NCBI GenBank assembly: GCA_902584215.1
Contig: CACHYW010000008.1
Coordinates: forward strand, 1 to 40,632
Length of the DNA stretch: 40,632 nucleotides
Direction: 5' to 3'
Origin: an uncultured Pelagibacteraceae bacterium
Lineage (GTDB): Bacteria > Pseudomonadota > Alphaproteobacteria > Pelagibacterales > AG-422-B15
Shown here: piece by piece, positions 35,145-40,632 of the stretch
Layout of the letters: each line of letters begins with the position of its first letter
Position numbering within the stretch: position 1 is the stretch's first letter
Program-made: the position numbers and the translations under genes
Notes under the pieces: generated by a model
What the model saw: the letters and a program-made list of their open reading frames with translations, nothing else
Told to the model about the DNA's origin: nothing
Database searches by the model: none

Positions 35145-35705
35145 TTAAGAGCAAACCCACTTTCCATTGATCATGATGTCTTCGGGTGAGATAGCATAAG
35201 CTGTAGAGTAATGAGCAGTCATTCCTTGCCAAATATCTGCAACTTTAATTATTACTCTTTTATCTTCCTCAAAAGAAGTCCACCATTTATCTTTACATTC
35301 ATCATTTTCTTCATTTGATTTATTATCATCTAAAAATATCAATATATATTCAGTAAGTGAGTATTCATGTTTTTGAACATTTATATTTGATTTCTTTATC
35401 CATAAATCATCGGGATCCTCAACATATACCTGGCCTGTGTTTTCATTTTTATAACAAACATCGGCAATGAGTTTAACCCCGAGTTGCTGAAATGAACCAT
35501 GAGATGGATGCTCACCATCAAAGATACTGGTTTTACCTCTAACTTGCTTTCCTCTGTCATGAAATACTTCGTATGCCTGACCATCAGAACCTGGATAATA
35601 ACTCATATTTAAATCACAAAAATATGGAAAATCACCACTCGCATGAACATTAATTATATTCAAACCAAAAAAAATAAGCGTGATAATAAAGTTGCGTTGA
35701 TACAT
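35145..35705 (-). CDS. Exported protein of unknown function
   Basis: A 186-residue protein with a signal peptide (about 1-22, VHA before SG). The mature part has four cysteines (C30, C84, C137, C185), and three of these sit near the ends of strand-like segments, so two disulfides are plausible. Several W and Y residues (W140-W141 WW pair) and an acidic stretch DDNKSNEENDE occur. No family recognised. It is divergent from the gene at 35883 across 177 bases that contain a 22-base palindrome. Confidence 0.65.
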   Translation of the reverse strand: MYQRNFIITLIFFGLNIINVHASGDFPYFCDLNMSYYPGSDGQAYEVFHDRGKQVRGKTSIFDGEHPSHGSFQQLGVKLIADVCYKNENTGQVYVEDPDDLWIKKSNINVQKHEYSLTEYILIFLDDNKSNEENDECKDKWWTSFEEDKRVIIKVADIWQGMTAHYSTAYAISPEDIMINGKWVCS

Positions 35706-35792
35706 AAAAAAAATTTATGAATTAAAATTACTCAATTACGTAGACTTTATTTTGTTTAGAATGTGTTTTAATTATGACTTTTAATATGTGTG

Positions 35793-35814
35793 TAAATTTA
35801 GTTAACTAAATTTA
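35793..35814. repeat. Perfect 22-base palindrome in a divergent promoter region
   Basis: A perfect inverted repeat, each half TAAATTTAGTT, centred on GTTAAC between the divergent genes starting at 35705 and 35883. The position and symmetry suit a dimeric regulator binding site controlling both genes. It is AT-rich, so chance is possible but a full 22-base match is uncommon. No regulator gene is adjacent. Confidence 0.6.
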
Positions 35815-35882
35815 TAAAATCTTTTTTTAAACATATTTTTAACCAACTTCAGACTTGATTTTTTGTCATTGTTTGAATCAAC

Positions 35883-36434
35883 ATGAAGAAGTCTAATTTT
35901 AAACCACAGTATATAAGTCGAAAATCCTATCTAGCGGACTCGACCTTGGTCATTAATCCTTCAAAAACAAAGCCGAAACTTTCTAGAACACCCAAACTTT
36001 TATCGAGCTTTGTAATAGCCTCTGGTCTGATTGGACTGATGTTTTTCTCCCTTAATGTTGAGGCCAAACCCATTCGGTATGAATGTACTGATACCAATGT
36101 GGTCGGCCTTGGAGGGTTAATGAAAGGTAACGTGCAAGGCTATGAGTTTGAAAATGAGACTTTTGAGATAGAAGTCGATACTGAAAGCGAAACCATTAAT
36201 ACAATATCGGGTAATCGCATGTTTGCGGCACAATGTGAAACTATTGGCGGCAATGATAAAGAATTTTATTCTGTCTGCTCTGATCATTTTGGACAGATTA
36301 TACTTAATTATCACTCAGGACACTTTACTAGAACCTATCACACGGGAAATATTCCATTGACTGACTCAATCTATGTGGGTCTTGGAGAATGTGAACAGAT
36401 GTTTGAGATTAATACTGAAAAGATAGTTGGATAA
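35883..36434 (+). CDS. Exported or membrane-anchored protein of unknown function
   Basis: No family recognised in 183 residues. A basic, Ser/Lys-rich N-terminal arm of about 38 residues precedes one hydrophobic helix (40-58) ending VEA before KP, which may be a signal peptide with an unusually long N-region or a stop-transfer anchor. The exported domain has four cysteines (C68, C118, C132, C170) and a short strand-rich pattern. ATG at 35883 has no clear ribosome-binding site. An initiation nearer the helix would leave a normal signal, but no ATG is available there. Confidence 0.6.
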   Translation: MKKSNFKPQYISRKSYLADSTLVINPSKTKPKLSRTPKLLSSFVIASGLIGLMFFSLNVEAKPIRYECTDTNVVGLGGLMKGNVQGYEFENETFEIEVDTESETINTISGNRMFAAQCETIGGNDKEFYSVCSDHFGQIILNYHSGHFTRTYHTGNIPLTDSIYVGLGECEQMFEINTEKIVG

Positions 36435-36457
36435 ATTATATAGTTTATTTAAATATT

Positions 36458-36778
36458 TTATTTACAAATAAATACACTTTCTAGTATTGGTTTTTTGTAT
36501 CCTAAATGCTCGACTTCACTTGTATCTATACTTATGACTTCATAATTTAAACCACATATTCCAGAAATTTCTTGTCTAAACTGCGCCCTTAATTCTGATT
36601 GTTCAGAATATATATTTCCTCTTATTAATAAGCTATATTTATTAGAGCCCATGGGAATTAGATCAATCTCTCTAATATCATTATTAACTATAGGTTTTCC
36701 ACTATAAGAAGTTGCTGTTGAACATGCATATAAAAAAGACAAACTAATTAATATAAAAATTATTTTACAGTATTTCAT
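36458..36778 (-). CDS. Small lipoprotein of unknown function
   Basis: A 106-residue lipoprotein: signal peptide with lipobox LYAC, so C19 is the lipidated residue, followed by STATSYSGKP. No Asp at +2, so outer-membrane sorting is expected. The mature part has strands and two further cysteines (C74 and the penultimate residue C105) that could pair. No family recognised. ATG at 36778, 36 bases from the divergent cupin gene. Confidence 0.65.
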   Translation of the reverse strand: MKYCKIIFILISLSFLYACSTATSYSGKPIVNNDIREIDLIPMGSNKYSLLIRGNIYSEQSELRAQFRQEISGICGLNYEVISIDTSEVEHLGYKKPILESVFICK

Positions 36779-36814
36779 AATTATTAAAGTAATTGATGTA
36801 TAATATCATTAAGT

Positions 36815-37231
36815 ATGAATGATAAAAGTCTTATTAGGAGTTTAATAGAAGAACATAAAATGGAACCTCATCCTGAGGGTGGGCATTATGTTGAGATTTT
36901 TAGAAATGACGATGTCACTCATATATATTTTTTATTAGAAGAACATGAAAACTCTCATTGGCACAGAATAACCAAAACGGAAACATTACACTTTTACTCT
37001 GGCAGTCCTCTTAACGTATACACCTCAAAAGACGGAGTAGAATTTCAGATTGATGAAATTGGATCCAATAATAATTTTATGTATACTGTTGAAAAAGGTA
37101 CTTGGTTTGCCTTGAAGTCTACTGGTTCCTATAGCTTGATTGGCTGTACGGTTGCGCCTGCGTTTCAATTTGAAGATTTAGAACTCGCTCCCAAGGATTG
37201 GAAACCGTCTACATTTGATCAGCAGCTTTAA
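36815..37231 (+). CDS. DUF985 cupin family protein
   Basis: A 138-residue single-domain cupin of the DUF985 family. It begins with the typical LIEEHKMEPHPEGGHYVEIFR, followed by the metal-ligand region SHWHRI (H48, H50) and TETLHFYSG (E56, H59), and ends with VAPAFQFEDLELA. Some relatives are described as sugar or small-molecule binding; no activity is established for most. A TATAAT at 36799-36804 lies 10 bases before the ATG, which would give a near-leaderless transcript if used. Confidence 0.9.
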   Translation: MNDKSLIRSLIEEHKMEPHPEGGHYVEIFRNDDVTHIYFLLEEHENSHWHRITKTETLHFYSGSPLNVYTSKDGVEFQIDEIGSNNNFMYTVEKGTWFALKSTGSYSLIGCTVAPAFQFEDLELAPKDWKPSTFDQQL

Positions 37232-37286
37232 ATAGTTCTTAAAAAATCTTCTTGATGTTGATTTTTATCAAATTATTTAATGTAAC

Positions 37287-37742
37287 GTGACTAAGAAAAA
37301 TTCACTCTACATATTAATTACAGGAATTATCATCGTTGGCTTATATTTTACGATGATGCCCGATAACAACAGTACTCAGAACAGGGTTGATATTGTTAAT
37401 GCGCAGACATCTCCTGCTTTAGTGTCTCTTTATCAAAATAATTGTGCATCGTGCCACGGTAAAAATTTACAAGGACAAGTTGGATGGCAGAATCAACTTG
37501 ATGACGATGGACATCGACTTGCGCCTCCATTAAATGGTACGGCTCATACATGGCATCATTCACCAGAATATTTATACAGAGTCATAAAATATGGCTTCAC
37601 AAGTTTTGATCCGAATTATGAAGGAAAGATGCTTGGCAACTCAGGTCTTTCTGATGAGGAAGTTTGGGAACTGGTTTCGTATATGAAAGAAATATGGCCT
37701 AACGAAATCAAAGAAGTTTATGAAAATAGGTTTGGGTCATAG
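37287..37742 (+). CDS. Membrane-anchored c-type cytochrome
   Basis: A 151-residue monohaem cytochrome c with an uncleaved-looking N-terminal membrane helix (about 7-24), a linker, and the haem motif CASCH (C53, C56, H57). M115 in GKMLGNSGLSDEE is a good candidate for the sixth ligand, and the C-terminal helix SDEEVWELVSYMKEIWP fits class I cytochromes. The start is GTG at 37287. It would need the Ccm system encoded at 1773-7106. Electron partners are not in the window. Confidence 0.9.
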   Translation: MTKKNSLYILITGIIIVGLYFTMMPDNNSTQNRVDIVNAQTSPALVSLYQNNCASCHGKNLQGQVGWQNQLDDDGHRLAPPLNGTAHTWHHSPEYLYRVIKYGFTSFDPNYEGKMLGNSGLSDEEVWELVSYMKEIWPNEIKEVYENRFGS

Positions 37743-37754
37743 AGGACCACGCTA

Positions 37755-37910
37755 TTAGAAATCTGAGGTAATCCCTTTTTTTTCCCAGTCGCCAAAGCGC
37801 GTTGGTTCAGGGCCATCTGTGCCGCCTATTTCCTTTTTCTTTTTAGGGAGTTTTGAGGCAGTTTTCTTGTCTTCTGTATCCTCAACAACTTCAGTTTTTT
37901 TATCGCTCAT
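37755..37910 (-). CDS. DUF1674 / SdhAF4-like succinate dehydrogenase assembly factor
   Basis: A 51-residue gene readable on the minus strand from the ATG at 37910. It begins MSDKKTEVVE, has a Lys-rich middle, and ends with the family signature EIGGTDGPEPTRFGDWEKKG followed by ITSDF. This C-terminal block defines DUF1674, the bacterial counterpart of SDHAF4, which binds flavinylated SdhA and helps succinate dehydrogenase assembly. Family identity is strong; the role is inferred from eukaryotic relatives. The stop is 12 bases from the convergent cytochrome c end. It is short and easily missed. Confidence 0.9.
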   Translation of the reverse strand: MSDKKTEVVEDTEDKKTASKLPKKKKEIGGTDGPEPTRFGDWEKKGITSDF

Positions 37911-38009
37911 AATACTTAATTTAATCCTATATTTTGAGTTATCAAAGCATGAAAAATAGTGGGAAACAAATGGGGTTTCTGTTATACAGAGAAATAATGC
38001 TTCTTACAC

Positions 38010-38666
38010 ATGTCGGTTAAAATATCACCTTCGATACTAGCATCTGATTTTTCATCATTAGGCGAGGAAGTCGTCAACATCACTAAAGCAGGCGCGGACT
38101 ATATTCATGTTGATGTCATGGATGGACACTTTGTGCCAAACTTAACCATCGGACCTGACATTGTAAAATCAATCAGAGATAAATCATCACTGCCTTTTGA
38201 CGTTCACTTAATGATTGATCCTGTTCAACCATACATTGAAAAGTTTGTCGAAGCGGGAGCTGATATTGTATCCGTTCACCCTGAAGCGAACGACGATACA
38301 CAAGCTTGTATTGATAAGATAAAATCTTTGAATGTGAAAACAGGACTTGCAATAAATCCTGATACAGAATGGGAAGTAGTAAAACCATTTATGGATCAGT
38401 TAGATCTGATTTTGGTGATGAGTGTGCATCCGGGTTTTGGCGGACAAAAATTTATTCCAACTGCACTTGATAAACTTGAGAAGCTTCGAAAAGAAATCGA
38501 TCAATCGGGTAGAGAAATTGATTTAGAAATTGATGGAGGAATCAATTTTGAGAATATTCAATCAGTCATTGATGCTGGAGCAAACATGATTGTGGCTGGC
38601 ACCACAACATTCAAAGGTGGACCAGGTGAATATGCAAATAATATTGAAAAATTAAGAGGCCATTAA
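38010..38666 (+). CDS. rpe: Ribulose-phosphate 3-epimerase
   Basis: Interconverts ribulose-5-phosphate and xylulose-5-phosphate in the pentose phosphate pathway, supplying ribose for purines. The 218 residues form a TIM barrel with metal ligands H33, D35, H66 and D175, and family motifs VDVMDGHFVPN, MSVHPGFGGQ and IDGGIN. The catalytic Asp pair (D35, D175) is intact. ATG at 38010, no clear ribosome-binding site. purH starts one base after the stop. Confidence 0.96.
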   Translation: MSVKISPSILASDFSSLGEEVVNITKAGADYIHVDVMDGHFVPNLTIGPDIVKSIRDKSSLPFDVHLMIDPVQPYIEKFVEAGADIVSVHPEANDDTQACIDKIKSLNVKTGLAINPDTEWEVVKPFMDQLDLILVMSVHPGFGGQKFIPTALDKLEKLRKEIDQSGREIDLEIDGGINFENIQSVIDAGANMIVAGTTTFKGGPGEYANNIEKLRGH

Positions 38667-38667
38667 A

Positions 38668-40233
38668 TTGGACATCAAAATAAAAACTGCTCTGATATCT
38701 GTTTCAGATAAATCAGGTTTAGAAAAAATTGTTCACTCACTACAAGAGCATGGGGTGAAAATAGTTTCAACTGGTGGTACTGCAAAAGCTATTACTGAAA
38801 TGGGCGTGGACGTCATGGATGTCTCTACACTAACAAATTTTCCAGAAATGATGGATGGGCGAGTTAAAACATTACATCCCAATGTGCATGGAGGATTACT
38901 TGCTAAAAGAGATGATAAAGATCACATTCAGTCTCAAACTGAGCATGGCATTGAAGATATTGATTTGATTATTGTTAATCTTTATCCCTTTGAAGAAACT
39001 ATAAATACTCAAGAAAATGAGGAAATTTGCATCGAAAACATAGACATTGGCGGACCCGCAATGTTGCGCTCAGCTGCAAAGAATCACAAATTTGTGACAG
39101 TGGTTACTGACGTAAACGACTACTCAGATGTGATCAACGAGATGAAGGAAAACAAAGGATCAACAACATTAGACTTTAGAAAAAAGTTAGCTGCTAAGAC
39201 ATTTTCAATGACTGCTTATTACGACTCGATGATCAGTAATTGGTTTCATCGAGATCAAGCTGAACGTATAAATAATTTTTCATTAGCAGGTAAATTATCA
39301 TCGACACTTCGCTACGGGGAAAACCCTCATCAATCAGCTGGACTTTATAAAACATCACAACACCAATCAGGTATTCCTTATGCAACTTTACTACAAGGAA
39401 AAGAGCTAAGCTATAATAATATTAACGACTCTGATGCTGCACTACAATTGATCAAAGAATTTGGTCAAAATATCCCAACTGTTGCGATTATCAAACATGC
39501 AAACCCCTGTGGTGTTGCAAGTGCAAGTACTTTAAGTGATGCATACTTAATGGCTTTTTCTTGTGATACCACAAGTGCGTTTGGGGGAATTATCGCAACT
39601 AATCAAATTATTGATGAAGATACTGCAAAAGAAATGATCAAAATATTTACTGAAGTTATCATTACTCCTGGGATCAGTGAAGGAGCAGAGAAGATTTTTA
39701 AAACAAAAAATAATTTACGTATTTTAGTTTTACCTTCCATGCATGAGAAACATATTTCACGAAACTTTAAAAGTATCGAAGGCGGCATACTTGTACAGTC
39801 AGGTGATAATAAGCAAACCGAAAAATCAAATTTAAAAATTGTCACTCAGAGAGAACCGACGAGTGATCAAATGGATGATATGCTATTTGCATTTAAAGTG
39901 TGTAAGCATGTTAAATCAAACGCAATCATTTATGTAAAAAATCAAAAAACAATTGGTATTGGTGCAGGTCAGATGAGCAGAGTTGATAGTGCCAAAATTG
40001 CAACTCAAAAAAATAGTGAAATGGAAAGCAATGATGAAAATTCGCTTAAAGATTCAGTTGTTGCTTCGGATGCTTTTTTCCCCTTTTCAGATGGGCTCTT
40101 GGTAACGATATCATCAGGTGCCACAGCAGTAATCCAGCCTGGTGGCTCAATTAAAGATGATGAAGTTATTAAAGCTGCAGATAATGCAGGAATTTCAATG
40201 GTTTTTACTGGTGTTCGACACTTCAGACATTAA
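38668..40233 (+). CDS. purH: Bifunctional AICAR transformylase/IMP cyclohydrolase
   Basis: Last two steps of IMP synthesis. The N-terminal cyclohydrolase (about 1-200) has [21 protein letters not shown] and NLYPF; the transformylase has RYGENPHQ and K276-H277 in IIKHANPCG. The 521 residues are full length, ending GVRHFRH as expected. The start is TTG at 38668, with AGAGG about 10 bases upstream inside rpe. It uses 10-formyl-tetrahydrofolate, which FolD in this window can supply. The end overlaps the convergent FkbM gene by 4 bases. Confidence 0.97.
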   Translation: MDIKIKTALISVSDKSGLEKIVHSLQEHGVKIVSTGGTAKAITEMGVDVMDVSTLTNFPEMMDGRVKTLHPNVHGGLLAKRDDKDHIQSQTEHGIEDIDLIIVNLYPFEETINTQENEEICIENIDIGGPAMLRSAAKNHKFVTVVTDVNDYSDVINEMKENKGSTTLDFRKKLAAKTFSMTAYYDSMISNWFHRDQAERINNFSLAGKLSSTLRYGENPHQSAGLYKTSQHQSGIPYATLLQGKELSYNNINDSDAALQLIKEFGQNIPTVAIIKHANPCGVASASTLSDAYLMAFSCDTTSAFGGIIATNQIIDEDTAKEMIKIFTEVIITPGISEGAEKIFKTKNNLRILVLPSMHEKHISRNFKSIEGGILVQSGDNKQTEKSNLKIVTQREPTSDQMDDMLFAFKVCKHVKSNAIIYVKNQKTIGIGAGQMSRVDSAKIATQKNSEMESNDENSLKDSVVASDAFFPFSDGLLVTISSGATAVIQPGGSIKDDEVIKAADNAGISMVFTGVRHFRH

Positions 40234-40632
40234 AAATTAATATAGAAGTAATCCTTTACCGTATCCTGATGAGTGAATGTACCCTTCTCAATTAATTTGA
40301 AGTTGTGTGCATCAAGAAATTTTGAAGTCTCACTCAACTCTTGATCAAAAATTTCTATTTGTAAGAAGACCTTGTTATTTTTAATTAGGTTTTCGACACC
40401 TTGCAGTACAGATAATTCAAAACCCTCAACATCTATTTTTATTGCAATGATTTTATTTATATCTTTAATTAAATCATCACCACAAACTTGAGAAATTTTC
40501 ATCTGTCCTTCAGAAGAGACACTTGCTCCACCAGATTGAAAAGTACCAAATCTTGTCCCAGCTATTAAATAACCCACTTTGTTCTCATTAGATAAAGCCA
40601 AATTATGAGATTTAATAATTTGAGAAAAACCA
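40230..40632 (-). CDS. FkbM family methyltransferase (C-terminal part, runs off the window)
   Basis: The reading frame stays open to the right edge, so only the last 134 residues are present and the start lies beyond 40632. The segment IIAIKIDVEGFELSVLQGVE and the following VFLQIEIFD are characteristic of FkbM-type SAM-dependent methyltransferases, which often methylate sugars of surface polysaccharides or secondary metabolites. The SAM-binding N-terminal part is missing, so the substrate cannot be judged. Confidence 0.85.
   Translation of the reverse strand, partial: GFSQIIKSHNLALSNENKVGYLIAGTRFGTFQSGGASVSSEGQMKISQVCGDDLIKDINKIIAIKIDVEGFELSVLQGVENLIKNNKVFLQIEIFDQELSETSKFLDAHNFKLIEKGTFTHQDTVKDYFYINF

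Overview
This 40.6 kb window comes from an AT-rich, gene-dense alphaproteobacterium, probably a small-genome marine type. The lineage call rests on several things: a DUF2794 gene (family essentially confined to Alphaproteobacteria), a DUF1674/SdhAF4 gene, an IalB-type gene directly before rlmN, yggT before folD, acnA next to the cytochrome c maturation genes, and the run tsaD-gpsA-EVE-acs opposite hemC-hemD. Streamlining is extreme. No stretch of 300 bases lacks a gene, convergent genes touch or overlap by 4 bases (ftsY and the PagL-like gene, purH and the FkbM gene), and many same-strand genes share start and stop bases. Several starts are TTG or GTG (ftsY, gpsA, purH, ccmE, hemD, the cytochrome c gene). 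I saw no tRNA, rRNA, CRISPR array or insertion sequence. I cannot name the genus; AEGEAN-169, SAR116 or HIMB59-like groups are possible.

Layout: 16-888 is ftsY. On the minus strand, 885-1697 holds a PagL-like lipid A deacylase and a small secreted protein. A compact ccmABCDEFGH operon then runs from 7106 down to 1773, including a 51-residue ccmD. acnA (7168-9855) diverges from it. Next come an exported protein of unknown role, htpG, DUF2794 and a Bax-inhibitor-1 family membrane protein. At 13829-16178 three overlapping genes encode an extended SDR, a Tas-like aldo/keto reductase and a pterin carbinolamine dehydratase, opposed by a zinc-free quinone-reductase-like MDR. IalB-like, rlmN and argG form a plus-strand run to 20042.

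From 28026 down to 20090 the minus strand holds a large DUF1302 outer-membrane protein, a DUF1329 exported protein, a clear rho-independent terminator, a YCF48/BNR repeat protein, an SDR, a class I glutamine amidotransferase, yggT and folD. The first, second and fourth of these are commonly found with an MMPL/RND transporter, which is absent here. hemC-hemD (minus) diverge from tsaD-gpsA-EVE-acs (plus). The stretch 34384-36778 is the most lineage-specific part: four small exported or lipoprotein genes without recognised families, with two perfect palindromes between them. The window closes with a DUF985 cupin, a membrane-anchored cytochrome c, an SdhAF4-like protein, rpe, purH and a truncated FkbM-type methyltransferase.

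Taken together: CcmA-H would mature c-type cytochromes such as the one at 37287. AcnA, the SdhAF4-like protein and Acs serve the TCA cycle and acetate activation. HemC and HemD make the tetrapyrrole precursor that the Ccm system ultimately needs. FolD and PurH share the folate one-carbon pool. I found no clearly new defence or mobile system. The best leads are the transporter-less DUF1302/DUF1329/YCF48 locus with its internal terminator, the SDR-AKR-PCD coupled trio, and the island of small secreted proteins.
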